DNA from: Caballeronia terrestris
GTDB taxonomy: Bacteria; Pseudomonadota; Gammaproteobacteria; Burkholderiales; Burkholderiaceae
NCBI RefSeq assembly: GCF_001544515.1
Contig: NZ_FCOL02000007.1
Coordinates: 1 to 64,000 of the forward strand
Length of the DNA: 64,000 nucleotides
Direction: 5' to 3'
Shown: piece by piece, positions 46,062-56,165 of the stretch
Numbering within the stretch: the stretch's first letter is position 1
How the letters are laid out: each line of letters begins with the position of its first letter
Notes under the pieces: generated by a model
Databases searched by the model: none
The model's input: the letters and a program-made list of their open reading frames with translations, nothing else
Told to the model about the DNA's origin: nothing
Position numbers and translations under genes: made by a program

Positions 46062-46998
46062 CCTGCGCAACGGGCGCATCGCACGCGGCTGGCGTGCATT
46101 CGTAGATGCGCTTGAACTGCTCGGCTTCGTCGAAAATCCACGCGCGAAAGTCCTGCACCCGCTTTGCCTTCAGCAAGGCGGGCGGGCAGACGAAGAAATA
46201 GGTCCACGGGCTCGGCCCGTCGATTGCAAAAAGCCGCACGAGGCGCCCTGCGACGATTTCATGCATCGCGAGCGAGCGGCGCACGAGCGCGATCCCTTGG
46301 CCGTCGATGGCCGCCTGCAGCAAATTCGATGAATCTTCGTACAAGACGCCGCGTTTTGGCTCCGGCAAGTCGATGAGTCCGGCGGCGTCGAACCACGGGC
46401 GCCACAGTTCGTCATTCGAGCGAAGGAGCGGCGTGCTCGTGAGATCAGCGGGCGCGCGCGGGAGCTTGCCTCCGTTGAACTTCGGCGAACATGCGGGGAA
46501 AAATACCTCATCCAGGAGCTTTTCTGCGTGAAGGCCGGGGTACTTGCCGAAGCCGAAGCGAATCGCGACATCGACGTCGTCGCGGGTGAAATCGGTGAGC
46601 GCGTTCGTCGACAGCAATTCGAGGTCGATTTCCGGATGCTTCTCGATGAAACCGCCGACACGCGGCGTCACGAAACGCGCCGAGAACGACGACAGCATCG
46701 ATACGACAAGTCGCCGGTCGCGATCGCCGGAGCGCACCTGACGCGTGGCTTCGGCAAGCGTGACGAGCGCGGCGCGGACTTCGGCGGCGTATTGCCGGCC
46801 GCCGTCGGTGAGACGCACGCGCTTGCCGTCGCGGGCGAAGAGCGGGACGCCGAGCTCGGCTTCGAGCGCGCGGACTTGATGGCTCACGGCGCCGTGCGTG
46901 ACGAAAAGCTCGTCGGCGGCGCGGGAGAAGCTTTCGTGGCGCGCGGCGGCTTCGAAGGCACGTAAGGCATTGAGGGCGGGGAGTTGGCGGAGATCCAT
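46045..46998 (-). CDS. LysR family transcriptional regulator, GcvA-like
   Basis: DNA-binding regulator of 317 residues. The winged helix is at about 5-65 (LNALRAFEAAARHESFSRAADELFVTHGAVSHQVRALE), with the effector domain at about 92-300. The helix sequence is that of the GcvA/AmpR subgroup. It is divergent from the DUF2917 gene (147-bp AT-rich gap), which it may regulate. Its tail overlaps ybeD by 17 bp. The true target is unknown. Confidence 0.92.
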   Translation of the reverse strand: MDLRQLPALNALRAFEAAARHESFSRAADELFVTHGAVSHQVRALEAELGVPLFARDGKRVRLTDGGRQYAAEVRAALVTLAEATRQVRSGDRDRRLVVSMLSSFSARFVTPRVGGFIEKHPEIDLELLSTNALTDFTRDDVDVAIRFGFGKYPGLHAEKLLDEVFFPACSPKFNGGKLPRAPADLTSTPLLRSNDELWRPWFDAAGLIDLPEPKRGVLYEDSSNLLQAAIDGQGIALVRRSLAMHEIVAGRLVRLFAIDGPSPWTYFFVCPPALLKAKRVQDFRAWIFDEAEQFKRIYECTPAACDAPVAQVRALP

Positions 46999-47145
46999 GA
47001 GTTCTGAGTTCGTATGTCCGTACCGGGCGAAAGTGACTCGCCTTGGCTAATTTATCTCACATAGCCGTGAAAATTGCTCGTTTTGCGTAACCCCTTGCTG
47101 CGCCTACGATTGTAGCCATCGAAACCAACTTTGGCGGAGTCGATC

Positions 47146-47472
47146 ATGCGAGAAATTTCCACAAGCGTCACGTTCGAAATCAAGCCCGGCGAAACCGTGC
47201 CGATGCGCATCGGCCGCAGCACGCGGCTGAAGGTCCAAGGCGCCGCCGTCTGGGCGACGCGCAGCAACGACATCGAAGACTACTGGCTCGTCCCCGGCGA
47301 CACGCTCAAGCTGCGCGAGCGCGAACGGCTCTGGCTGAGCGTCGAAGGCGATCGTGCCGCGCAAGTCGTCTTCACGATCTGCCCGCGCCCCGACCAGCGC
47401 GCCGCCACCTGGCTCGCGTATTCGTTTGACCGCCTCGTCGTTCGCTTCCGCTCCGGCTGGAGGACGGTCTGA
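47146..47472 (+). CDS. DUF2917 family protein
   Basis: Small cytoplasmic protein (108 residues). The FEIKPGETVPMRIGRSTRLKVQG...VWATRSNDIEDYWLVPGDTLKL pattern fits the DUF2917 cupin-like family. The tail is basic and aromatic (SFDRLVVRFRSGWRTV). GGCGGAG precedes the ATG at 47146. Divergent from the GcvA-like regulator. Function unknown. Confidence 0.82.
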   Translation: MREISTSVTFEIKPGETVPMRIGRSTRLKVQGAAVWATRSNDIEDYWLVPGDTLKLRERERLWLSVEGDRAAQVVFTICPRPDQRAATWLAYSFDRLVVRFRSGWRTV

Positions 47473-47526
47473 GCGACGTTTCAAGGCGCGGCGGGCAACA
47501 CGCGATTTCGGTAAACTACCGGGACC

Positions 47527-48303
47527 ATGCCCGCCACGACGCTTGACTCCCCGCTTCATCCCCATCCCGCCGCCGCGAGCCTCATCGGCTCCGGCGAGCA
47601 TCCCGTGACGCTGCGCTGGCTCGGCCTCGAACCCTACGGCCAAAGCTTCGACGCCATGCGCGCGTTCACCGACGCCCGCACGCCTGACACGCCCGACGAA
47701 ATCTGGCTCGTCGAGCATCCGCAGGTGTTCACGCTCGGTCTCGCGGGCGATCCCGCGCATCTTCTGGTCTCCGATAGCGGCATTCCACTCGTCAAAGTCG
47801 ATCGCGGCGGGCAGATCACGTATCACGGGCCGGGACAGGTCGTCGCGTACCTGCTGCTCGACTTGCGCCGCCGCAAGCTCATGGTGCGCGAGCTGGTGCG
47901 GCGGATCGAGGAGGCCGTGATCGAAACGCTTGCAGCGTATAATCTGGCGACTGATCGTAAGGCTGGCGCGCCCGGTATCTACGTCTCACGACCGTTCGAA
48001 AACAACCGTGCGACAAGCCCGGACGCCCATCTGCACGAAGGCGCGAAGATCGCCGCGCTGGGTCTGAAGATTCGAAATGGCTGCAGTTATCACGGCGTGA
48101 GCCTGAACGTGAAGATGGATCTGCAGCCGTTTCTCGCGATCAATCCATGTGGCTACGCGGGACTCGAAACAGTCGACATGGCGACGCTCGGCGTCGCGGC
48201 CGACTGGCATGAAGTGGCCGGGCGTCTTGCTGAACGGCTTACCTATCAAATCGACGGCGTTCCGAGTGGCGCCGCTCAACCGCAGAACGGCCTGACCGTC
48301 TGA
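47527..48303 (+). CDS. lipB: octanoyltransferase LipB
   Basis: Transfers octanoyl from acyl carrier protein to lipoyl domains (258 residues). Key segments are [15 protein letters not shown], the substrate pocket [18 protein letters not shown] and the catalytic Lys/Cys region [21 protein letters not shown]. An insert in the middle ([30 protein letters not shown]) is somewhat longer than in E. coli. lipA starts 13 bp after its stop. Confidence 0.96.
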   Translation: MPATTLDSPLHPHPAAASLIGSGEHPVTLRWLGLEPYGQSFDAMRAFTDARTPDTPDEIWLVEHPQVFTLGLAGDPAHLLVSDSGIPLVKVDRGGQITYHGPGQVVAYLLLDLRRRKLMVRELVRRIEEAVIETLAAYNLATDRKAGAPGIYVSRPFENNRATSPDAHLHEGAKIAALGLKIRNGCSYHGVSLNVKMDLQPFLAINPCGYAGLETVDMATLGVAADWHEVAGRLAERLTYQIDGVPSGAAQPQNGLTV

Positions 48304-48316
48304 ATGGATCGACCGA

Positions 48317-49330
48317 ATGACTGACGCAACCGGAAATCTCGCTGGCGCTTTTGCAACTCCCGCAACCCCCGCGACGCCCGCCCCCGCCGCCTACGACGCC
48401 ACCGCCAAGCAAAAGGCGCAGGCGAAGACGGCGCGCATTCCGATCAAGATCGTCCCGATCGAAAAACTGAAGAAGCCCGAGTGGATTCGCGTGAAAGCCG
48501 CGACCGGCAGCTCGCGTTTCTACGAAATCAAGCAGATCCTGCGCGAGCACAACCTGCACACGGTGTGCGAGGAAGCGAGCTGCCCGAACATCGGCGAATG
48601 CTTCGGCAAAGGCACCGCGACGTTCATGATCATGGGCGACAAGTGCACGCGCCGCTGCCCGTTCTGCGACGTCGGCCACGGCCGCCCCGATCCGCTCGAC
48701 GCCGACGAACCGCTCAACCTCGCCCGCACCATCGGCGCGCTGAAGCTGAAGTACGTGGTGATCACCAGCGTCGATCGCGACGATCTGCGCGACGGCGGCG
48801 CCGCGCACTTCGTCGAATGCATTCGGCAGGTGCGCGAGCATTCGCCGCAAACGCGCATCGAAATTTTGACGCCGGACTTCCGCGGCCGGCTGGATCGCGC
48901 GATCGGCATCCTGACCGCCGCGCCGCCCGATGTGATGAACCACAATCTCGAAACGGTGCCGCGTCTCTACAAGGAAGCGCGCCCGGGGTCGGACTATCAC
49001 CATTCGCTGAAGCTTCTGAAGGACTTCAAGGCGCTGCATCCGGAAGTCGCGACGAAATCGGGTCTCATGGTCGGTCTCGGCGAAATGGAGGACGAAATCC
49101 TTCAGGTGATGCGCGACCTGCGCGAGCACAATGTCGACATGCTGACGATCGGGCAGTATCTGCAGCCGTCGGAGCATCATTTGCCGGTGCGTTCGTATGT
49201 GCATCCCGATACCTTCAAGATGTACGAGGAAGCGGCTTACGAGATGGGTTTCACGCACGCGGCAGTCGGCGCGATGGTGCGGTCGAGTTATCACGCGGAT
49301 CAGCAAGCGCACGACGCAGGCGTGGTTTAA
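48317..49330 (+). CDS. lipA: lipoyl synthase LipA
   Basis: Radical SAM enzyme of 337 residues that inserts sulfur into octanoyl groups. The auxiliary cluster is C-x4-C-x5-C in [12 protein letters not shown]. The radical SAM cluster is CTRRCPFC. The C-terminal RSSYHAD supplies the serine ligand. The first 45 residues are a low-complexity Ala/Pro extension. It is co-transcribed with lipB and followed by a terminator. Confidence 0.97.
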   Translation: MTDATGNLAGAFATPATPATPAPAAYDATAKQKAQAKTARIPIKIVPIEKLKKPEWIRVKAATGSSRFYEIKQILREHNLHTVCEEASCPNIGECFGKGTATFMIMGDKCTRRCPFCDVGHGRPDPLDADEPLNLARTIGALKLKYVVITSVDRDDLRDGGAAHFVECIRQVREHSPQTRIEILTPDFRGRLDRAIGILTAAPPDVMNHNLETVPRLYKEARPGSDYHHSLKLLKDFKALHPEVATKSGLMVGLGEMEDEILQVMRDLREHNVDMLTIGQYLQPSEHHLPVRSYVHPDTFKMYEEAAYEMGFTHAAVGAMVRSSYHADQQAHDAGVV

Positions 49331-49351
49331 GAAAGCCTGCTGCACCAGAAC

Positions 49352-49382
49352 AAAAAAACCCACGGTGACGTGGGTTTTTTGT
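49352..49382 (+). terminator. intrinsic terminator after lipA
   Basis: AAAACCCACG and CGTGGGTTTT form a perfect stem around GTGA, followed by more Ts. It ends the lipBA transcript. Confidence 0.9.
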
Positions 49383-49484
49383 TTTCCGGGTCGCTGGATT
49401 GCTTAACCGGTCCCGGCGCGTCTCAAAGCTGTCTCAAAACCTCGGGAAAGCCCGTAGGTACAGGCTCTAGGGGAAAACCCGAAG

Positions 49485-49506
49485 GCCGTCCGAAACGTCG
49501 GACGGC
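49485..49506. repeat. hairpin upstream of dctA promoter
   Basis: GCCGTCCGA (49485-49493) pairs perfectly with TCGGACGGC (49498-49506) around AACG. It lies directly next to the TTTCCGGAATTCCGGAAA palindrome and about 90-112 bp upstream of the sigma-54 promoter. It may be a further activator site. Confidence 0.55.
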
Positions 49507-49509
49507 GTG

Positions 49510-49527
49510 TTTCCGGAATTCCGGAAA
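49510..49527. promoter_or_regulatory. 18-bp palindrome, candidate DctD activator site
   Basis: TTTCCGGAATTCCGGAAA is a perfect palindrome. Its centre lies about 103 bp upstream of the likely dctA transcription start, where a sigma-54 enhancer binding protein would be expected to bind. The activator gene dctD is in the same cluster. Confidence 0.6.
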
Positions 49528-49594
49528 GCCAGATGCGCACTCAGGCGGGCGCACGAAAACCCCATTAAATTCAACCGCTTAGCCATATCAATAG

Positions 49595-49611
49595 CTGGCA
49601 TCGACCTTGCA
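49595..49611 (+). promoter_or_regulatory. sigma-54 promoter of dctA
   Basis: CTGGCATCGACCTTGCA matches the -24/-12 consensus (YTGGCAC-N5-TTGCA). The invariant GG (49597-49598) and GC (49609-49610) are separated by exactly 10 bp. Transcription would start near 49622, leaving a leader of about 200 nt before dctA. Confidence 0.85.
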
Positions 49612-49665
49612 ATATAGAAGCGTGGCCCGCAAGGCCGCTCCATAAAAAGCCAAAGGAGACAAGCG

Positions 49666-49695
49666 ATGCATCCCAATCCCTCGAAACGCCCTTGA
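49666..49695 (+). CDS. possible 9-residue leader peptide in the dctA 5' region
   Basis: AAAGGAG, at an optimal distance, precedes ATG at 49666. The frame encodes MHPNPSKRP and stops with TGA at 49693-49695. It lies inside the predicted dctA leader. It may be a translated upstream ORF that influences dctA, but nothing else supports it. Confidence 0.35.
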   Translation: MHPNPSKRP

Positions 49696-49833
49696 ATCCG
49701 TCGTCGTAGCGGCCTGGCTGCTGCTCGCGGCGCGTTTCATGGTGCTCCTCTCAAAGCACCGACGCCCCACGCGCTTCTCGCGGCTCGCCACTGGCTTCCC
49801 TTGCCAACTGCCTGAAATTTGCCCGGAACCATC

Positions 49834-51135
49834 GTGAAGAAAAAACCCTTCTACAAAATCCTGTACGTGCAGGTGCTGATCGCCATCGCTGTCGGTATCG
49901 CGCTCGGACACTTCTATCCCGCCTTCGCCACCGACATGAAGCCGCTCGGCGACGGCTTCATCAAGCTCATCAAGATGGTGATCGGGCCGATCATCTTCTG
50001 TACCGTCGTGACCGGCATCGCGGGCATGGAGGACATGAAGAAGGTCGGGCGCGTCGGCGGCAAGGCGCTGCTGTACTTCGAGATCGTCTCGAGCTTCGCG
50101 CTCGTGATCGGCCTCGCGGCGACGCACATCCTGAAACCGGGCGCCGGCTTCAACGTCGATCCGGCAACGCTCGACGGCAAGGCGGTCGCGTCCTACGCCG
50201 CGAAGGCGCACGGCCAGTCGACGGTCGATTTCCTGATGCACATCATCCCGGACACGCTCGTGTCGGCGTTCGCGCAGGGCGAAATCCTGCAGATCCTGCT
50301 GATCGCGCTCCTGTTCGGCGCCGTGCTCGCGCACCTGGGCGATCGGGGCCGCGTGGTGACGACGTTCATCGAAGGCTTGTCGGGCGTGCTGTTCGGCATG
50401 GTCGGCATCATCACGAAGCTGGCGCCGATCGGCGCGTTCGGCGCGATGGCGTTCACCATCGGCAAGTACGGCATCGGCTCGCTCGTGCCGATGTTGAAGC
50501 TGATCGGCACGTTCTATCTGACGTCGATCATCTTCGTGGTCGTCGTGCTCGGCCTGATCGCGAAGACGGTGGGCTTCAACATCCTGCGCTTCATCTCGTA
50601 CATCAAGGAAGAGATGCTGATCGTGCTCGGCACGAGCTCGTCGGAGGCGGCGCTCCCGCAGTTGATGTTGAAGCTCGAAAAGGTCGGCTGCTCGCGCTCG
50701 GTGGTGGGTCTCGTGGTGCCGACCGGCTACTCGTTCAACCTCGACGGCACGAACATCTACATGACGATGGCCGTGCTTTTCATCGCGCAGGCGACGAACA
50801 CCGATCTCACCTGGACGCAGCAGCTGACGCTCCTCGCGGTGACGATGCTGACGTCGAAAGGCGCGAGCGGCGTGACGGGCGCGGGCTTCATCACGCTCGC
50901 CGCGACGCTCGCCGTCGTGCCGACGATTCCGCTCTCGGGCATGGTGCTGATTCTCGGCATCGACCGCTTCATGAGCGAATGCCGCGCGCTGACGAACATC
51001 GTCGGCAATGGTGTGGCGACGGTGGTGGTGTCGGCGTGGGAGAAGGAACTCGATCGCAACAAGATGCGTAACGCGCTGTCCGGCAACCCGGTGGCCGATA
51101 CGGAAGAGGAACCCGTTCCGCTGAAGCAGCACTAA
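49834..51135 (+). CDS. dctA: C4-dicarboxylate transporter DctA
   Basis: Sodium/proton-coupled importer of succinate, fumarate and malate (433 residues, DAACS family). GTG at 49834 ([13 protein letters not shown]) fits the family better than the upstream TTG at 49819. Eight membrane helices and two hairpins are expected. The signatures [13 protein letters not shown] and [22 protein letters not shown] and the segment [19 protein letters not shown] are all present. Controlled by the sigma-54 promoter upstream and by DctB/DctD encoded downstream. Confidence 0.96.
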   Translation: MKKKPFYKILYVQVLIAIAVGIALGHFYPAFATDMKPLGDGFIKLIKMVIGPIIFCTVVTGIAGMEDMKKVGRVGGKALLYFEIVSSFALVIGLAATHILKPGAGFNVDPATLDGKAVASYAAKAHGQSTVDFLMHIIPDTLVSAFAQGEILQILLIALLFGAVLAHLGDRGRVVTTFIEGLSGVLFGMVGIITKLAPIGAFGAMAFTIGKYGIGSLVPMLKLIGTFYLTSIIFVVVVLGLIAKTVGFNILRFISYIKEEMLIVLGTSSSEAALPQLMLKLEKVGCSRSVVGLVVPTGYSFNLDGTNIYMTMAVLFIAQATNTDLTWTQQLTLLAVTMLTSKGASGVTGAGFITLAATLAVVPTIPLSGMVLILGIDRFMSECRALTNIVGNGVATVVVSAWEKELDRNKMRNALSGNPVADTEEEPVPLKQH

Positions 51136-51160
51136 AAAACCGGACGACACGGCAATGAAA

Positions 51161-51208
51161 GCGGCGAAGCATCGATTGACGGATGCTTCGCCGCGTCCGT
51201 TTTCGGAC
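51161..51208 (+). terminator. two tandem hairpins between dctA and dctB (attenuator candidate)
   Basis: A perfect 13-bp stem (51161-51173 with 51182-51194, loop 8 nt) is followed at once by GTCCG-TTTT-CGGAC (51195-51208). It starts 26 bp after the dctA stop. There is no long T-run, so termination would be partial. It probably lowers dctB-dctD expression relative to dctA. Confidence 0.55.
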
Positions 51209-51256
51209 GGCGCCTATGCCACAATCGCGAAATCTCATCTCCCGGAAACCACACAC

Positions 51257-53125
51257 GTGACGCGCCGTCTGCTCGTGTTCCTCGCGCTCGCCGCCGCGCT
51301 CGTGGCGGCCTGCGCGCTGACCTGGAACATCGCGTGGCAGCGCGGTATCGACGATTTGCGGCGCAACGCCGCGGCCCGCGTCGATCGCACGACGGGCACG
51401 CTCAAGAGCACGCTCGACCGTTACGAATATCTGCCGTACCTGCTGTCGCGCCATCCGATCGTGCAGGAAGTCCTGACCGATCCAACGCCGCGCAACACGG
51501 AACGCGCGAACCGCTATCTCGACGACCTGAACGGCCGCGCCCGCGCGACCGTCACCTACATCATTCGGGCGAACGGCGTGTGCGTCGCGGCGAGCAACTG
51601 GTTGCAGCCGGACACATTCGTCGGCTCGGAATATCAGTTTCGCCCCTACTTCATCGACGCCACACAAGGCCACACCGGCCGCTTTTTCGGGCTTGGCACG
51701 GTGTCCCGCGAGCCGGGGTACTACATCTCGCAGCCGGTTTATCGCGAGGGCACGCGCGAGATCGCCGGCGTGGCGGTGGTGAAGCTCAACCTCGAATGGC
51801 TGCAAGGCGCGGACGCGTCCGAACCGCTCATCGTCACCGACGATCACGGCGTGATTTTTCTCTCCTCCGTGCCCGCGTGGAAATATCACACGATACGGCC
51901 GCTGCCGAAGAACATCGAGGCGTCCGTGTTCGCCGCGCGCCAGTACGCGCAGAAAACGATCGAGCCGCTGCCGATGACCATTGTGAAGACGCTCGAAGGC
52001 GATGCGCAGATCGTGCGCGTCGGCGGCGGGCGCAATCCGCCGAGCTTCCTTGCGACGCGCCGTTCGATCGGCGAGCCCGACTGGCAACTGATCACGATGG
52101 CGCCGCTCGATCCCGTCGAGAGCGCCGCGCGCACGGCCGCGATCGTGACGGGCCTCGTGTTGGTGTCGCTGTGCCTGCTGGCGTTCTACTGGCGCATGCG
52201 GCGCGTGCGCGTGCGCGACATGATCCGGAGCCGCGAATTGCTGCAAACGGCCTATGCCGAACTGAACCAGCGCGTCGCCGAGCGCACCGCCGATCTGTCG
52301 GAGGCGAACGCGCAACTGACGAAGGAGGTGAGCGAGCGCACGCGCGCCGAGCAGGATTTGCGCGCCGCGCACGACGAGCTGGTCCAGGCGAGCAAGCTCG
52401 CCGCGCTTGGCCAGATGGCGGCCGGCATCACGCACGAGCTGAATCAGCCGCTCGCCGCGTTGCGCAGTTTCTCCGACAACACGCGCGTGCTGATCGAACG
52501 CGGCGACCAGGCGGCGGCGCGGGAGAATCTCGAAGCGATCGCCTCGCTGACCGAGCGGATGGGCAAGATCACCAATCAGCTGAAGCTGTTCGTCTCGAAG
52601 GCGCGGCCGCGCAACGCGCGCACCGACGTGACGCGTGCACTGCGCAACGTGCTTGCGATGCTGCGACCGCGCATGCAAAACGTCGCGCTCGACGTTGCCC
52701 CCGAACTCGCCGATGAGAATGCGCCGGTCTCCGTGCGCTGTGAGGATCTGCGGCTGGAGCAGATCCTGATCAACCTGATCGGCAATGCGCTCGACGCGGT
52801 CGGCGCGTGCGATTCGCCGCGCATCTCGATATTGATCGGCATCCGCGCGGAGGCGGTGGAACTCGTCGTGCGCGACAACGGCCCAGGCATTCCCGCCGAT
52901 GTCCTGCCGCGCCTCTTTGAGCCATTCTTCACGACGAAGGAGATGGGACACGGCTTGGGCCTCGGCCTGGCGATTTCATCGGCGATCGCGCGTGACTACG
53001 GCGGCATGCTCGTCGCGCGCAATCGGGCGGTGGCGCTGGAAGTCGATGGCCCCGAAGGCGGCACGCAGGCCGACGCCGACCGCGCCCAAGGTGCAGAATT
53101 CGTGTTGACGCTGCGGCGTGCGTGA
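51257..53125 (+). CDS. dctB: C4-dicarboxylate sensor histidine kinase DctB
   Basis: Membrane sensor kinase (622 residues from GTG 51257). TM1 about 5-22, a periplasmic double-Cache sensor about 25-285 (GSEYQFRPYFIDATQGHTGRFFGLGTVSREPGYY), TM2 about 295-315, a coiled coil, the HisKA H-box QMAAGITHELNQPLAALR, and an ATPase domain with NLIGNALDAVG, DNGPGIP and GHGLGLGLAIS. An upstream ATG (51155) would place a strong hairpin inside the gene and add a non-membrane leader, so the GTG is preferred. It phosphorylates DctD. Confidence 0.94.
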   Translation: MTRRLLVFLALAAALVAACALTWNIAWQRGIDDLRRNAAARVDRTTGTLKSTLDRYEYLPYLLSRHPIVQEVLTDPTPRNTERANRYLDDLNGRARATVTYIIRANGVCVAASNWLQPDTFVGSEYQFRPYFIDATQGHTGRFFGLGTVSREPGYYISQPVYREGTREIAGVAVVKLNLEWLQGADASEPLIVTDDHGVIFLSSVPAWKYHTIRPLPKNIEASVFAARQYAQKTIEPLPMTIVKTLEGDAQIVRVGGGRNPPSFLATRRSIGEPDWQLITMAPLDPVESAARTAAIVTGLVLVSLCLLAFYWRMRRVRVRDMIRSRELLQTAYAELNQRVAERTADLSEANAQLTKEVSERTRAEQDLRAAHDELVQASKLAALGQMAAGITHELNQPLAALRSFSDNTRVLIERGDQAAARENLEAIASLTERMGKITNQLKLFVSKARPRNARTDVTRALRNVLAMLRPRMQNVALDVAPELADENAPVSVRCEDLRLEQILINLIGNALDAVGACDSPRISILIGIRAEAVELVVRDNGPGIPADVLPRLFEPFFTTKEMGHGLGLGLAISSAIARDYGGMLVARNRAVALEVDGPEGGTQADADRAQGAEFVLTLRRA

Positions 53126-53151
53126 CATTTTGTGAAAAGCGAGAGCAAGCA

Positions 53152-54489
<1,338 letters not shown>

Positions 54490-54516
54490 GGGCAGCGCAA
54501 TTGCTCTGTAAATGAT

Positions 54517-54547
54517 AAAAAAGGGCCACCCGTCACCGGGCAGCCCT
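54517..54547 (-). terminator. terminator of the thioredoxin-like gene, possibly bidirectional
   Basis: On the minus strand GGGCTGCCCG and CGGGTGGCCC form a stem with small symmetric bulges, followed by six Ts. It lies between convergent dctD and the TlpA-like gene. Confidence 0.75.
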
Positions 54548-54575
54548 CTCACAACAATTCCATCAATGCCCTCAA

Positions 54576-55112
54576 TCACCCCGCCTTCAACGCCTTATCC
54601 AGCAGCGCATCCAGCTCGGCAAACGTCGGCTCCCCGACATACCGCTTCAGAATCTTCCCGTCCTTATCGATGACGAACGTCGTTGGCGTCAGTTGCACGT
54701 TGCCAAACTGCTTCGCCGCGCTGCCATCGTCCATCGCTACCTTGAACGGCAGATTCCGGGTCTGCGCGTAGTTCGTCACGTACATCGGCGCGTCGTAGCT
54801 CATCGCCACTGCGACGAATTCGAGCCCACGATCCTTGAAGCGGTTGTACGTGTTGATCATTTCCGGCATTTCCTTCATGCAGGTCTCGCAGCTCGTCGCC
54901 CAGAAGTTGACGAGATAGACCTTGCCCTTCAGATCGGCGGATGTCGTGATCTTCTGCCCCGAAAGCAGCGTGAACGTGGCATCGGGTGCACGCTGCTGTC
55001 CGCCGAACGCGAAATAGCCGGTGCAGGCGATGACGCCCGCAACGACCGCCATCACGATATAGCGCAGCGGGCTCTTGCCGCGCGCGGACGTTTCCTGAGT
55101 GTCTTGGGACAT
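54576..55112 (-). CDS. membrane-anchored TlpA/ResA-like thioredoxin
   Basis: Periplasmic thioredoxin-fold protein (178 residues) anchored by an N-terminal TM helix (about 17-38). The AhpC/TSA-Redoxin domain follows (FTLLSGQKITTSADLKGKVYLVNFWATSCETCMKEMPEMINTYN). The active site is C-E-T-C rather than the common C-G-P-C, which would shift its redox potential. The cis-proline is in QLTPTTFVIDKDG. ATG at 55112 (MSQDTQE) is chosen, as upstream codons add no conserved sequence. Its role may be cytochrome c or other thiol reduction. Confidence 0.88.
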   Translation of the reverse strand: MSQDTQETSARGKSPLRYIVMAVVAGVIACTGYFAFGGQQRAPDATFTLLSGQKITTSADLKGKVYLVNFWATSCETCMKEMPEMINTYNRFKDRGLEFVAVAMSYDAPMYVTNYAQTRNLPFKVAMDDGSAAKQFGNVQLTPTTFVIDKDGKILKRYVGEPTFAELDALLDKALKAG

Positions 55113-55256
55113 GTGAAACCTCGTGAAACCGGGGACTGCGCGAGAAGTGCGCCAGAAGAGGCAATATTTTAGCCTTAATCCTAGGCGCAGGCTCGCCGCA
55201 CCCGGAAGGTCCGGTATCAAGCGGCGATAATGAGGGTTTTCCAGCGCTTTTTCGTC

Positions 55257-55820
55257 ATGAATCGAGCAAAACGACTCACCGTCTCACGCCGTCTCTCCGC
55301 TGCTTTCTGCGCCTTCGCCGCCTGCGGCGCGATCCTCGCCTGCACGCCGGCCTACGACTGGCGCACCGTCATGAACAACGACGACGGCTACGAAATCACG
55401 CTGCCCGCCAAGCCGCGTTCCGATCAGCGGGAAATCCAGATCGCCGGGCAGCCGATGCAAATGAAGATGCAGACCGCCGAAGCCGGGGACGCCGTGTTCG
55501 CCGTCGGCACGGTTGTCCTGCCGAGCGCCGATCCGGCCTTGCAGCGCGCCGCGCTCGACTTCCTTCAGCAGGGCCTTGCGCGCAACGTGAACGCGCCGCC
55601 GTCGGCGCGCGCGACGCAGATCGAACTCGCGGCGGGCGGGCGCGTGTTGGGTAGCGAAATCGACGTGAAGGGGACGAGCGGCGAAAAGCGCGAGTCTCAT
55701 GCGATCCACGCGCGTTTCGTCGCGCGGGGCGTGCACGTGTATCAGGTTGCGATCGTGTCCGGCAAGGAACCGCCGCAAGAACAGGCCGATCAATTCTTCA
55801 CGTCCTTCAAACTTTATTAG
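55257..55820 (+). CDS. hypothetical lipoprotein
   Basis: Predicted lipoprotein of 187 residues. The basic N-terminus and hydrophobic stretch end in the lipobox ILAC (about residue 29). The mature domain (ITLPAKPRSDQREIQIAGQPMQMKMQTAEAGDAVFAVG) resembles a small alpha/beta envelope domain of unknown function that is widespread in betaproteobacteria. ATG at 55257 gives the better signal peptide. ATG at 55230 is also possible. Convergent with comM across a non-coding AT-rich gap. Confidence 0.75.
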   Translation: MNRAKRLTVSRRLSAAFCAFAACGAILACTPAYDWRTVMNNDDGYEITLPAKPRSDQREIQIAGQPMQMKMQTAEAGDAVFAVGTVVLPSADPALQRAALDFLQQGLARNVNAPPSARATQIELAAGGRVLGSEIDVKGTSGEKRESHAIHARFVARGVHVYQVAIVSGKEPPQEQADQFFTSFKLY

Positions 55821-56165
55821 AGCGAATCCTCCAAATTGTGCGGCGGAACAGAACGGGCGTGCTCAGACTGCCATCTCGAAATGAAAGTTCCGCAGCAGGT
55901 TTCAGCGCTAATCATAGGATTTAGCTGACTTTTTTCGACTATCCACAAGCTCTGTGGATAACTTTGTGGAAAAGACTGTCAGCAGTCGCTGATATGACCA
56001 TTTGGCGGGCGATTCGTTACTTTGCCTTCAATCGAAGCACTTTAAATAATTCAATAAAATCAATGGCCTGAACAAGCATCCAAATTTGACGCTTTAGTAG
56101 GATGAACATTCGGCCTGGAGCGTTGCGGTGTGCATAAGTCAAGTCTTGACAAGCACTTTTTGCGA
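55821..56165. other. AT-rich intergenic region between convergent genes
   Basis: No gene was found in these 345 bp, which are clearly richer in A and T than the flanks. It holds three DnaA-box-like sequences at 55939-55973, an AT-rich tract at about 56035-56065 and a small palindrome GTCAAGTCTTGAC at 56138-56150. No terminator with a T-run is evident. Confidence 0.6.
55939..55973. promoter_or_regulatory. cluster of three DnaA boxes
   Basis: TGTGGATAA at 55953-55961 is the exact complement of the TTATCCACA consensus. CTATCCACA at 55939-55947 and TGTGGAAAA at 55965-55973 (complement TTTTCCACA) each differ at one position. Three boxes in 35 bp are very unlikely by chance in GC-rich DNA. dnaA is not nearby in this window. 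Confidence 0.7.

Noticed and set aside
55939..56065. Chromosomal origin of replication
   Set aside because: Three DnaA boxes and an AT-rich tract are suggestive, but the usual origin neighbours are absent. It is kept only as an orphan DnaA-box cluster.
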